A stretch of 64,000 nucleotides of DNA from Parelaphostrongylus tenuis (GCA_019055375.1 JAHQIW010007105.1:62001-126000), one strand, 5' to 3'; positions 54,101-62,658 are shown, counted from the first letter of the stretch. Notes: generated by a model from the letters alone, not told the origin. Numbers and translations are program-made.

Positions 54101-56154
54101 AATTCTAACAGTACAAATGTCATACCAAAACAAACTGGGAAATACAAAAAAGGGTTCTTTTGATTAGGAGAGGACAAATGAAAGACCGATCTCATTTGCT
54201 AGAGAGAATGCTAGATCCTTTCACATGAATTTTGGTGACTATTCAAATTGGAGATGATATTGTCTTACTTTCAGAAAACAACTGAAGCAGAGAGGATGCT
54301 CAAGGAACTCAACGAAGCGTGGAAGAAGGTCGGACTACGTATAGATCGCATGAAGACTCAATTCGTGAAAAAACATGGTGCAATGATGAAAATAGACGGG
54401 ATGGATCTTTGATTACAAAGACCTCCTCGTACGTATACCTTGGTCGATCACTGAATATGGAGAACAATATGAAGGAGGAACTTGATAGAAGAAGAAAAGC
54501 AGCGTGGACCGCATTTGGGCCTCTCAAAGAAGCCACCGACCAAATAACGGACCCCAAATTTTACCCGCCAACCTTTTTGATTCAGCGGTCCTCCCAGCAC
54601 TCTCTTATGCAGAGGAGACGTTGGCTGACACTTCGACCAGTCAAGACTACTGCGAACAACTCACAGAGCGCTTGAACGATGTCTTCTGAAAATTAGTTGA
54701 CTCTCACATCACCTAGCCGGTTTGCGCAGCTCATATCTCAGGACGTTACCTCATCTTAGTGATCCAGAAGAATTCACATCAATAGCGAAGCACAGATGAG
54801 CGGTCATATAGTGAGGAAATCAGATGACAGATGGGCAAAACGAACTGTAGAGTGGACGCCACGAGCATTTACTTGTCCCCGAAGACGACCATCTACAGGT
54901 TGGGCGGATGTATTCGCGAGAAGAATTAAAGCTGTATTCATATCTATAATAGCAACAACTGCATTCGTACCTGCCCATCTTCTACTGATCACGGTATGAA
55001 AACCACCACCACGGACGACAATTGCGAGAACATGTCCTGGGTCCGCACAATTCGTGGAGACGGCCCATCCAAGTATCCAAGTAAGTAAGTAAGTATCATT
55101 CAAAAGCAGAGAGTTGAGGCTACAGCCCCACGTCGCCAGTATTCGAAAAAGACTTTTGACGCTGCTATAGGAGAAGATTTCTTGGCTTCAGTAACGCCTA
55201 TTTCGCGCCGAACTGAGCACTTTCTTTGGACTATTAAAGGTCGTGCAATAGCGCAAACTCCTCTGATTCCAACCTGTGCTTATATCCTGAAAAGAGCGTT
55301 TCTCTGAAACGCAGTAGGTAAAATAAGTTGGATTCCCATCTGCAATCAAGGGACTCCTTGGCCGATTCAAGCGCTCACGTTCGATGACGCGATATTATCG
55401 ATTTTTCGGGCATATGAACGCGCAGAGAAGTGTCCTTCGAGCAGTTCACGTGGCTGCTACAGCCAGCAGCACGTGAACTGGCCAAAGACCCCTTGGGTCG
55501 CACATGCGAATTCAACCTTATCTACCTGCTGCGTTGCTGAGAAACGGCCTTTTCAGGATATAAGCACACCATTGGCATCAGGAACCACTACGGTATCTAA
55601 TAATTACTAATCAGCTGTATCACCTGACGTCTCGTTGATCACTGAGTGACTCGAGCGGGCACCAGCAACACTTCCGTTTTTCCCTATTGCGTGCAAGAGT
55701 AGCCCAGCGGGTTCTCCTCGCTCTAGGGATTCGTTGAGCATCACATCTTTCTTCTATGCTATTCGTGAAGAAATCGGACCATCGGGTCGGTGGTCTTCTA
55801 TGATCTGATTACTAATAGTCCAACGAAAGAGCTCTGTCCAGCGAGAAACATGCGAGTCTGAGACACAGTTTTGCCCCGAGATCACAGCGTTATAGGAGAT
55901 CCGCAAAGCCGTCGACGTGGGACTGTAGCTTCAAGTCTCTGCTTCCGAATAATCACTTACTCTCCCACGAAAAGTTCCTCTCTAGCGAGTGAGGTCCATT
56001 TTGCCTTTGTTCCTCCTAATCAGAAAAAAAAAAACCAAAAAACAGATAATGTGATGAAAATTCCCTCACGAACCTGTTGTACGCTGATCTTGTCGTCTCC
56101 TCTGCTGTCAAAATAACAAAAAACCTCGCGACAATCGGCTAACTGATCATCCAT
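48164..56154 (-). CDS. mlc-5: Essential myosin light chain, four exons
   Basis: Exons on minus: 56154-56074 (ATG), 53791-53655, 50591-50485, 48270-48164 (TAA). They total 432 nt in phase and give 143 aa, close to the roughly 150 aa of MYL6-type essential light chains that bind the myosin neck. Exon 1: [20 protein letters not shown]. Exon 2: [18 protein letters not shown], then [13 protein letters not shown]. Exon 3: [18 protein letters not shown], then [10 protein letters not shown]. Exon 4: [18 protein letters not shown], then [12 protein letters not shown]-hand loops are degenerate, as is normal for this class. Donors are all GT. Acceptors of exons 3 and 4 end in AG, but exon 2 is preceded by TTTTCAT, i.e. 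AT. Introns are full of mobile DNA. I name it mlc-5 because it adjoins taf-9 as in C. elegans (from memory); another essential light chain is possible. Confidence 0.85.
48435..48480 (-). ncRNA. Hammerhead ribozyme (F2), two core changes
   Basis: Stem I GTGTTA/TAGCAC (6 bp with a wobble), CTAATGAG (G5 to A), a short stem II, CGAGA (A14 to G), perfect palindromic stem III ACACGTGT, cleavage at GTC. The fold is clear but the core is damaged. Confidence 0.55.
48831..48876 (+). ncRNA. Hammerhead relic (F2 right arm)
   Basis: GTAGTA, TTGATTAG, stem II GGCT/GGCC-like, CGAAC (one A short), ACGTGTC, then TTGCAC. Several core changes. Confidence 0.45.
49640..49960 (+). repeat. Second tRNA-derived SINE family (S-II), copy 1
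   Basis: The head has an A-box-like AAGGCGCAGTGGCTGAAGAT and B-box-like GCCGGTTCAGTGCC. The body (GCAGCACTGATTTGGCACAT; GGATTGATCAACGCTGACAG) recurs at 62920-63205 and in part inverted at 63240-63440. It is in mlc-5-like intron 3, antisense. The sequence from 49970 to 50480 shows nothing recognisable. Confidence 0.55.
50858..50900 (-). ncRNA. Hammerhead ribozyme (F3), core intact
   Basis: Minus: stem I GCCCGA/TCGGG (5-6 bp), core CTGACGAG, stem II closed by a GTAA tetraloop but with one mismatched pair, CGAAAC, palindromic stem III ACACGTGT, cleavage after A of GTA. In sense with the mlc-5-like pre-mRNA. Confidence 0.8.
51029..51071 (+). ncRNA. Hammerhead ribozyme (F3), intact
   Basis: GCCCGA at 51029-51034, CTGACGAG at 51035-51042, stem II TCT/GGA around GTAA, CGAAAC at 51053-51058, stem III ACACGTGT, cleavage expected between 51065 and 51066, and TCGGGG closing stem I with one mismatch. 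All invariant core bases are present. Confidence 0.85.
51358..51404 (-). ncRNA. Hammerhead ribozyme (F4)
   Basis: Minus: stem I GGGCCA/TGGCTC (6 bp), core CTGAAGA, a weak stem II, GAAAC, palindromic stem III ACGTACGT, cleavage triplet GTA. Stem II pairing is poor. Confidence 0.65.
51523..51569 (+). ncRNA. Hammerhead ribozyme (F4), one core change
   Basis: GGGCTA, TTGATGA (C3 to T), stem II GGCGA/TCGCC, GAAAC, ACGTACGT, cleavage after GTA at 51561-51563, then TGGAAC. Stem I is only about 3 bp. Confidence 0.6.
51773..51824 (+). ncRNA. Hammerhead ribozyme (F4) with 5-nt insertion in stem I
   Basis: GGGCCA is followed by an extra CTTCA before the core CTGATGA. Stem II is GCGG/CCGC, then GAAAC, ATAGGTA and TGGCTC. 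The core is intact but the insertion separates stem I from it. Confidence 0.6.
51962..52034 (+). other. tRNA-like SINE head in mlc-5-like intron 2
   Basis: Acceptor GCGTCAG/CTGACGC pairs perfectly. D arm GTGT/GCAC, anticodon arm CATTC/GAGTG with the same CCGGAAA loop as 20265-20336, T arm half paired. The upstream GACAGACAGGTTCGCTGTAG block matches the SINE body at 20210-20260. Confidence 0.5.
52851..52903 (-). ncRNA. Hammerhead ribozyme (F1), intact
   Basis: Minus: stem I GTGCTA/TAGCAC (6 bp), core CTGATGAG, stem II with 3-4 bp, CGAAA, palindromic stem III AGGCGCCT extended by U-G and A-U, cleavage triplet GTT (permitted). In sense with the mlc-5-like pre-mRNA. Confidence 0.8.
53086..53136 (+). 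ncRNA. Hammerhead ribozyme (F1), three changes
   Basis: GTGCTA at 53087-53092, TTGATGAG (C3 to T), stem II TTCC/GGA, TGAAAC (11.1 C to T), AGGCGCCT, then GCT instead of GTC before TAGCAC. Probably inactive. The GGGGAGGGG tract at 53070-53085 is the mirror of a CCCTCCCCC tract in the left arm. Confidence 0.6.
54020..54090 (-). repeat. tRNA-like fragment (weak)
   Basis: Minus shows GGGGAGCTGTGGTCTAGTGG, an A-box-like D arm, then GGTTCGACGAGG about 25 nt later. Too short for a normal cloverleaf. Confidence 0.3.
54247..55090 (+). pseudogene. RTE-type LINE, 3' fragment nested in M
   Basis: The frame opens at RT motif C as [12 protein letters not shown], then [20 protein letters not shown], a frame with [20 protein letters not shown] and [20 protein letters not shown], and later a [19 protein letters not shown] segment. 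Frameshifts and stops separate these. It ends in an AAGT tetranucleotide run (55077-55092), a usual RTE 3' tail. An ATTCAAA on both sides looks like a target-site duplication. It is a second, distinct RTE lineage from the 2740-5200 copy. Confidence 0.8.
55610..55800 (+). repeat. T repeat, copy 4, with target-site duplication
   Basis: Starts TGTATCACCTG and includes GAGTGACTCGAGCGGGCACC. It is flanked by ATTACTAAT on both sides, cutting the M element there. The end has TCGGACCATCGGGTCGGTGG, also seen inverted near 63880. Confidence 0.7.
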
Positions 56155-56439
56155 TGCACTTACCATTAACGCTGAAACTACAGTCACTACTATTCAATCG
56201 AAACAGTACACTTTCAAAAGAAAACAGCTCAAAATACAACTATAAGAAGTGCAGACGTTGAGGGTTAAGCGTCATGAATTCCAAGAAAACAGAAAGATGA
56301 TAGGCAAAAATATTTATAAACAACAAGTACCCTTCAAGATAAGCAAAAACCGAGAGATCTATGGATAACTGCGAAAAAACACGGGCAAATTAACAGACGA
56401 ATAATATCGTTTAACTCAAGATCTCCTATGCTTTTATTG

Positions 56440-56580
56440 CTTTTCGGCAGTCTTATGATGTTTGAAACATACCCAAGAGAACTGAGTGGTGAGCAAAAAT
56501 CTGACCCCGGGCGGGACTTGAAACAGCGTTTCACTCGTATCGGAGGCGCCTGCTACCACTACACCACCAAGGCACCGTTT
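56440..56580 (-). repeat. tRNA-derived SINE (head 56503-56574)
   Basis: Minus: A box TGGTGTAGTGGTAGCAGGC; the T-arm half is mutated. The tail complement reads CCAAGAGAACTGAGTGGTGA. The sequence from 56180 to 56440 holds nothing else. Confidence 0.6.
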
Positions 56581-56599
56581 CGCTACCTACGTTCCGATA

Positions 56600-56770
56600 T
56601 GTTTGCTTCAGTATGGGTGAAACGCGGGTTCAACTCCCAGCTAAGATCTTCATTTTGCCCATCACTCTATTGAATAATTCTCCTGAAGTACAACTGTTGG
56701 GTGATGTGCAAAACTCTGACACATCGGGCAGGAGTCGAACCCACGCCTCACCATTTCCAACCGGACAGCG
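56600..56770. repeat. Two partial SINE heads
   Basis: A plus-strand T-arm half (GAAACGCGGGTTCAACTCCC) near 56621-56660 and a minus-strand one (complement GGAGTCGAACCCACGCC) near 56718-56764, with the shared GGTGATGTGCAAAACTCTGA tail between them. Confidence 0.5.
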
Positions 56771-57500
56771 AACATTCTTGGATATCATATAGTTACAACA
56801 CCAATAACACTGCTACCAAAGCGATAGAATAAAGAATTCTTGTAAATAAACTATATAATCATGACATATACAAACTTACATACTGAAAATAATTAAAAAA
56901 CGCACAAATTAACAAATAAAAAGTAAATTCGACAAAGAAAAAACCGATGACAAATGGGAGATTGTGAATAATAAGTCCTCCATTAAAGGAGTAAAAACAG
57001 GTACAAAGAAAAAATTTACAAAAGGACAAAGAAAAAAGGACGTACAAAAGCACGAATCGCTCGGAAAATCCCATATATAAGAGTAGTTCACATAGATAAG
57101 AGCGGTTCAATTTCTGCAAAAAAAAAAAAAGGTACAAATCCGCTCTCTTTTCGGGGATTTAAAACGCATAGTAGATTTAGTAGATTTATGGGTAGTTTTT
57201 ACCCACTTTTCAAAACTAAGAAAAAATAAAAATTACTTAGATCACTACAAAGTACAATTTTTCCGCATAGACCGCTCTTATCTATGGAATCTAAGGGTAA
57301 TGTAAATATTTTGGTAATAATATGGTAATCCTCAGGACCATACCAGTAGAGCAAAGTGATGAAAATCGATCGAAAGAGCCCCCGAACGAACACTAGAACA
57401 TGCGAGCGATCGGTGTGGGCCGTTATCGGCATTAAATCATCTACATTCTCACGGCCGGTCGACCACCGGAGGACATTCACAGCAGAGCAACCCGACAGCG
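56771..57500. other. No supported gene
   Basis: AT-rich. A 93-aa frame on minus (57199-57480) has no recognisable domain. Confidence 0.4.
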
Positions 57501-57504
57501 CCCT

Positions 57505-57800
57505 TATTCGTCATACTCCCTCTTTTTGGTGAACAACCTTTGCCCCGAAAAACACGGGGGAGAGAAAAATTACGTCAGAAAAAAGAATTAGTGACAAAAA
57601 AACATGAAATGTCTCTCTCTCTCTCTCTCTCTCTCAGCCTTCTTCTTCTTCGTCTTTCTTTCTCTCTCTCTCTCTCTAAGAAGAAGAAGAAGAAGTCATA
57701 CTCCCTCTCTCTGGTGAGCAATCTTTGTCCCAAAAATTAGAAGGGGAGAAAAATTACGGCAGAAAAATAGAAATAGTGACAAAAAACAAGAAATGCAGAT
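57505..57800. repeat. About 105-bp direct repeat separated by CT/CTT microsatellite
   Basis: TCATACTCCCTCT, GGTGA-CAA, GGGGAGA-AAAATTACG and AATAGTGACAAAAAACA-GAAATG occur at about 57511-57611 and 57696-57796. Between them are CT runs and AAG runs (57610-57696). Confidence 0.65.
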
Positions 57801-57949
57801 CACGAAGGTGAAGAATAACGACTGGAAAAATACATATGGAAGGGAAAATAGAAGATAAAACACACCCGAAACCGTCAACAGCACCGTTAACAATAAACAA
57901 TATAAATTCCAAACTTCCTCAGGTTTCCACTACCTTTTCGCAGTTTTAT

Positions 57950-58070
57950 AATGTTTCAGAAATACCTAAGAGAATTGGCTGGTAAGCAAAAATTCCGACC
58001 TCAGACGGGAGTTGAACCCGCGTTTCGTCCATACCGAGAACGCGTGCTCACACTACACCACCGAGGCCCG
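57950..58070 (-). repeat. tRNA-derived SINE with good cloverleaf (head 57997-58068)
   Basis: The 72-nt head has an 8-bp acceptor GGCCTCGG/CTGAGGTC (two wobbles), D arm with TGGTGTAGTG, and T arm CGGG/CCCG around TTCAACT. The tail complement is CCTAAGAGAATTGGCTGGTA. Best copy of this SINE in the window. Confidence 0.65.
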
Positions 58071-58193
58071 CGCTTATGGCTCAGCCTAACTGGGTTTTTA
58101 GAGCGATATTGCGTACCCGAACAAACCTGTCGATGGTTGGTGACTGATAGATAAGACAGAGACATACTGAAGAATGAATGGTGACTAAACGGT

Positions 58194-58310
58194 AGCCTCT
58201 GTGGTGTAGTGGTAGCACACGTCACCGGCATGCATGAAACGCGGGTTCAACTCCTGTCTGAGATCCAGTTTTTTTACTTACCACTCAATTCTATTGAACA
58301 CAATATAGAG
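58194..58310 (+). repeat. tRNA-derived SINE (head 58194-58265)
   Basis: A box TGTGGTGTAGTGGTAGCAC, B box GGGTTCAACTCCTG, then the tail TTACTTACCACTCAATTCT. Opposite orientation to the copy at 57950-58070. Confidence 0.65.
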
Positions 58311-58568
58311 TACTGTAATAGTTACGCGACTACAAGTACTGAATAGTCTTTCACCACCGAATCGCTCGAAGACTGCTGCTTGTCAAAACAGGTCGTTAAT
58401 TCCACCGACGAGAAATGAAATCACCAAACCTCCATCTCGTCGAAGAATAAATTCAGCGAAACGATGCGATACGACAACTGGAATGGTGATAAACTAGGAT
58501 GTTATTCTGATAATTATTCTTTGAGCCACGAATGTCAATGGTCTGTTAAAGGAGGGCTGACTTATAGA

Positions 58569-58611
58569 GCCCGATACACGTGCTTCGATCTTGCGATCTC
58601 GTCAGTCGGGC
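58569..58611 (-). ncRNA. Hammerhead ribozyme (F3), GCAA-loop variant
   Basis: Minus: GCCCGA/TCGGGC stem I (6 bp), core CTGACGAG, stem II GATC/GATC with a GCAA tetraloop, CGAAG (15.1 is G, pairing with U as a wobble), ACGTGT, cleavage after GTA. Confidence 0.8.
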
Positions 58612-58763
58612 AGTTACCCTTTCTCGTCTTTTGCCAATCCTGTGAAGGTGCTCCAGTCTCCACACTAAGAGTTAGCGACGACGAACGTTTTACACTCTAT
58701 GTCCAGTGAAATTATTATGATGGAGCACCCACACAAGATTGGAAAAGACGAGAAAGGGTAACT

Positions 58764-58806
58764 GCCCGACTGACGAGATCGCAAGATCGAAACAGGTGTA
58801 TCGGGC
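58764..58806 (+). ncRNA. Hammerhead ribozyme (F3), GCAA-loop variant, intact
   Basis: GCCCGA 58764-58769, CTGACGAG 58770-58777, stem II GATC/GATC around GCAA, CGAAAC 58788-58793, stem III ACA/TGT, cleavage expected after 58800, TCGGGC 58801-58806. Every core base and all of stem I are intact. Confidence 0.85.
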
Positions 58807-59035
58807 TCTATGAGCCAGCCCTCATTGACAGACCACTGACATGTGTGGCTCAAATAATGATTATCAGGCATATTAAAATTTGAGCTGTGGTCTTAAGAAA
58901 ACACTCGAAACGGAAGATAAGATTTTATTACTTTCCCATTTTCTCTTGTTATCCAAAAAAAATCCAGAAAAACTGGAGGCATAACCCGCTAATACAGGTG
59001 CATACGGGTTGACACCCCAGTGATTACAAAAGTCA

Positions 59036-59940
59036 GTTTTGGTACTTGTCCATTACGAGGCGACAAACGAAAAACCGATCTCATTCGCTGTACAAGAAAT
59101 CTTCATAGGAATGTCAGCAGTCTTTTGAAAGCTTGAATCTCTGACAAGCGCCCTATATGGCCGTCGAGAAAAAATCTTTTTATAGCACTGTAGCATCCAG
59201 AATGAAATTATGTTCCACACCCACTACCCGCTTCATTTTATCACACATTTAAGTCCTGGAACCATGAAAAGCATCATATCAACGTGCAGATGAACTTTCG
59301 TAGTATCTGAACCAATCCTTCTTCGTGGAGATTCTTTCAAAGCGGAGATAAAATTCCCATCAAATATCAAGCTGCATCCCACATATTCAACGGTCAAAGC
59401 ATCGATTAATTGGCTCGCTCCTCCGACCGCATGGATTAGCCGATAATCAAGCTCCTTAGAATGTAAAATTCGATCTTATCTTTCCTGCTAACAATATCTA
59501 CGGGAAATAAGGACAGCGTTGGAATCACTGAAACATACGCTGTCGAATGATTACTAGTATTCTGAGGAGAGAGCTCTGTCCGGCGTGGTGTATAACATAA
59601 ATGTTTTTTCTACTCCAGCGCTTTCTAGAGTGCCTTTCCAAAAAGCAAACAAATTTTTAAGACCTTCAGAACTTGTGCTTTCGAATGAATACTAATACTC
59701 AAGGGAGGAAGTTTCTAGCGAAATATAAGAGAGACAAGAAAAACAAAACAAGTGGTCGTGTAAAACAATTCTATTTTGGCTTCTAAATGCGTTATAAAAG
59801 CTTTCCTCGAAATCCGCTCGAGTGGGGTCTGGCCAGTAATTTAAGCTTTCGAATGACTGCAAATACTCCCAAGAAAATTCCTGTCCAGCAAATGAATCGG
59901 TTTTCATTTCTCGCCTCATAATGGGCAAGTACCCAATTTT
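59036..59940. mobile_element. M element, complete copy
   Basis: Ends are inverted: TGGTACTTGTCCATTACGAG on the left, and its near complement CTCATAATGGGCAAGTACCC on the right. Length about 905 bp, close to the copy at 27536-28435. No coding capacity. Confidence 0.6.
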
Positions 59941-60143
59941 TATGTCACATTAATCGCTCACGACGACGAGCCTCGGGGTCCTCATTTAAGCCTTTGAATG
60001 GAAACCCGCAAAAACCAGCTTGAATAATAAGAAATTATAGAACAAAAGCTTTCAATAGACTTTTCTGAGGACCTCGCTCAAAATCCAATGCAGTCTGATC
60101 GAATGTTTTAGGCCTTTCATGAGGTATGACACCGGTACGTCTA

Positions 60144-60190
60144 GTACTAGACATACGGGCCGGCATTCTTGCAAGCCTCAGAAGTAGTAC
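60144..60190 (-). ncRNA. Hammerhead relic (F2)
   Basis: Stem I GTACTA/TAGTAC is perfect, but CTGATGAG reads CTTCTGAG and CGAAA reads CGGCC. Stem II GGC/GCC is recognisable. Inactive. Confidence 0.5.
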
Positions 60191-60371
60191 ATGCCATTCG
60201 GTTCAGCTCACCTATTATAGGGAATCGATGCCAAAAAGTATCACTCCAGGCCAAGTGAAATGATCTTCTGATGTTACAATCCATTTTCTCTCACAGTGAC
60301 TAGATTCAGAAGTCAGAGTGAACTTTTTCGGCGTCGAATCCCTATGATAGCAGGGTGACCTTGGATGGCAT

Positions 60372-60419
60372 GTGTTACTGATGAGGCTTGCGAGGAAGCC
60401 GAAATATACGTCTACCGAC
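60372..60419 (+). ncRNA. Hammerhead ribozyme (F2), intact core
   Basis: GTGTTA, core CTGATGAG at 60378-60385, stem II GGCTT/AAGCC (5 bp) with loop GCGAGG, CGAAA, short stem III, cleavage triplet GTC at 60410-60412, then TACCGAC. Stem I is weak. Confidence 0.7.
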
Positions 60420-60499
60420 TAGAGACGCCATATCAGCCCTTATAAAAAGGTTTGAAACATTCTATCAACTAGTTAAAAAATTCAGCTACTCATATATTA

Positions 60500-61330
60500 G
60501 ACGGCGATTTAATTTTCAACCGAACCTCACTCGCTGGACAGGAAATTTTCACCTGAGTGTTGAAAATTCTTGGAAACCTTGAATCTTTGGCTACAGCCCT
60601 ACGTAGTCGGTTTTTCAAAACACCTTTTTATAGCGTTGCACAATGCAGAATAAAATAATGTTTCACATGACCACGTGTTTTTTTTCTTATCCCGCTTATA
60701 ATTCGTTAGACAAAATTTTTCCTTGGAGTGCTTGTACTCGTTCGATAGCACAAATTTCGAAGAACTCAAAAATTTGTTTGCTTTTAGAAAAGCTCTTCCG
60801 ATAGTGCCGTAGGAAGAAAAAATACATGCCCTATAATCTCGCAGGACAGTGCTCTTTCTTAAGACTATTATTAATCATTCGATGTCGTAAGTTCCAATGA
60901 TTCTAACGTTATGCTTATTTTCTGGAAATACCGTTTAGCAGGAAAATCAACCGAGTTTTACATTTTCGACGACATTGTTTATCGGCCAACTCACGGAGCG
61001 GGGCAGGGACGGGCGATCGATCGCGTTTGAAATATTGTTATTCAATGGGGTTTTTTCACCAAATCGATGAAAACCTCAGATCTAAACGCAGATGTTGCTA
61101 ATATGGAGAATTCTCCACAAGCTAATATGCTATTCGTGATTCCTGCGAATTATACGCATGAGAAAATGATGGCGAAAAGCGAGTGTGAAACATAATTTTA
61201 TTCTGGATCTTACAGCGTTTAAAAAGGTGTTTTGAAAAACCGGTGGAGCTATAGCCAGAGATCTAAGCTTTCGAATGATTTCTAACATTCCTACGAAGAT
61301 TTCTGTCCAGCAAATAAGATCGGTTTATAA
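60500..61330. mobile_element. M element
   Basis: The left arm (CACTCGCTGGACAGGAAATT, then GGTTTTTCAAAACACC) is inverted to the right arm (GGTGTTTTGAAAAACC, then AGATTTCTGTCCAGC). About 830 bp. Confidence 0.6.
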
Positions 61331-61854
61331 ATTTGTCCCCAACTAACATATGAGCACCAAAATTCTTCTCAAAAGTATTTTCTTATATGAACTAGATTGA
61401 GATCTTATTATTTTTCCCAGCTGTTTAGAAAAATCCCTCCACTAACATTTGAACAGCTCTTTGACAAAAGAAAAGAAGAAATTTCCTAACATTGATAAGT
61501 CTAGAAAATGCGCAGTGTCTCCAGAACAACATCAACTTTTTTCATTACCGAACAAAAAGACCTGTGCTACTTTAATAGCAAAGATTTGTGAACTCAGTAT
61601 AAATTATCTCGGGTTTTATTTCATGTACTTCTCTATATGCTTAGACAATCGTTTAATTCTGAGGAGTGCAATTAATTTTAGGTCACACATGCATTGAAAT
61701 TAATGCCACAAATTCACTACGTATTCACTTGCAATTTTGCAATAAATATGAAATAATCACGTAGTTTGATATTCCTGACTTTTTTTTCTTGACAAGTAGT
61801 GACACGTCTTTGGTGTCATTACTATTAATCGTAGAGGTGAACCGAAAGGCAAAA

Positions 61855-62260
61855 GCTGCTGAAAAAAAAGTCCTATTGGGCCTCATCAGTAGCATACCTA
61901 TCGGCTCAAAACATGCCCTATCCTTATCAGATTATATAGTTTTGACAAGCCTGTGAATGGGCGGTCGATAGCAGAGGTTATGATTCATTATAAAAGCCGC
62001 AAGTTCGACTGCCGGTCACGACAACGTCAGGTAATACCATTATCCGACTCGAGGTGATTATTTTTTTACTCGGCGTCAATTCCTTTAGAGGAACATCTAG
62101 CTTCAAGGATCGACGCAACCGAGGAAGTGTGCTACTTATGAGTCCAATAGGAGGAAATAAGCGCCTATATAGCACTAGACATATCGCCTGAAAATTGTCA
62201 TATCCATACTAGATTAAATCGTTTTGAGCGAGTCTATAAAAGAACCTCTTGAAAGGCTTA
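61855..62260. mobile_element. F1 element, partial left arm
   Basis: The left arm ribozyme (61869-61895, minus) keeps CTGATGAG and stem II but runs into a poly-A tract where CGAAAC should be. The right arm ribozyme is at 62129-62175. A GGCTCAAAACATG block and a direct TATCAGATTATATAGTTTTGA follow. Shares the interior CTCGGCGTCAATTCCTT with the other F1 copies. Confidence 0.6.
62129..62175 (+). ncRNA. Hammerhead relic (F1)
   Basis: Stem I GTGCTA/TAGCAC perfect; CTTATGAG (G5 to T), stem II TCC/GGA, GGAAAT (11.1 C to G), AAGCGCCT, ATA. Two core changes. Confidence 0.55.
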
Positions 62261-62553
62261 GAATATTCCATCAGACTACATTGAACTTTCAAGCGAGGTC
62301 TCAAGATAGTCTTATGGAAAGTAATGTAATCACAAAAGTTGTTGAGATCTCTGTGACAGGGGATGCTTACTGTTTACAAATGTAAAGTACTAAACTGAAC
62401 AGAGGCTTCTTTCCTTTTAATTGTGAAGATCAACAAATTACCGTTGATTCTCCATGCTAATAACATAACGAAACTCTACCAATAATCTATACCATTTCAA
62501 AGGGTTCTCTAATTTTTTAACTAAACACAAAATCTGGAAGAGAATCTCCTTAC

Positions 62554-62658
62554 TTAGAAGAACATTGGAGTGCGCCATGAACATGAAACTCGAGAAGAAC
62601 ATATGGATAACCTTCAACGACAATCTCACCGTGCACCAGTGATCTTGAGATTGTTGTT
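62554..62658 (-). CDS. Possible exon of an unidentified gene
   Basis: Between a TGATTTCAG acceptor and a GTAAGG donor on minus, one frame reads TTISRSLVHGEIVVEGYPYV, then LLEFHVHGALQCSS without stops, 105 nt. It looks protein-like and has good splice sites. I found no neighbouring exon that joins in phase, and I do not recognise the family. It could equally be chance or a relic. Confidence 0.35.

Larger units (their letters stand above)
54160..56030. mobile_element. M element in mlc-5-like intron 1, split by two insertions
   Basis: The left end GATTAGGAGAGGACAAATGA and right end TTGTTCCTCCTAATCAG are inverted. The element continues GTGACTATTCAAA | GCAGAGAGTTGAGGCTACAG across an RTE insertion (54247-55090), and its right half is split by a T repeat (55610-55800). 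Without these it would be near 900 bp like its relatives. Confidence 0.65.
58495..58880. mobile_element. F3 hammerhead element with two intact ribozymes
   Basis: The left arm (TTTGAGCCACGAATGTCAAT, GGGCTGACTTATAGAGCC) is inverted to the right arm (GGCTCTATGAGCCAGCCCT, TGTGTGGCTCAAATAATGAT). The interior also folds (TTACCCTTTCTCGTCTTTTG and complement). About 380 bp. Confidence 0.75.
60060..60480. mobile_element. F2 element with two hammerhead arms
   Basis: Left arm hammerhead 60144-60190 (minus) and right arm 60372-60419 (plus). The interior is inverted: CACCTATTATAGGGAATCGA against TCGAATCCCTATGATAGCAG. Confidence 0.65.

Noticed and set aside
54319..54675. 118-aa frame taken as a host gene
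   Set aside because: It is one frame of the decayed RTE reverse transcriptase and ends by frameshift.
57199..57480. 93-aa minus-strand frame
   Set aside because: Protein-like at first sight but no family, no splice context, low-complexity neighbourhood.
57606..57700. CT/AAG tract as telomere or centromere satellite
   Set aside because: Short simple-sequence repeat, no array.
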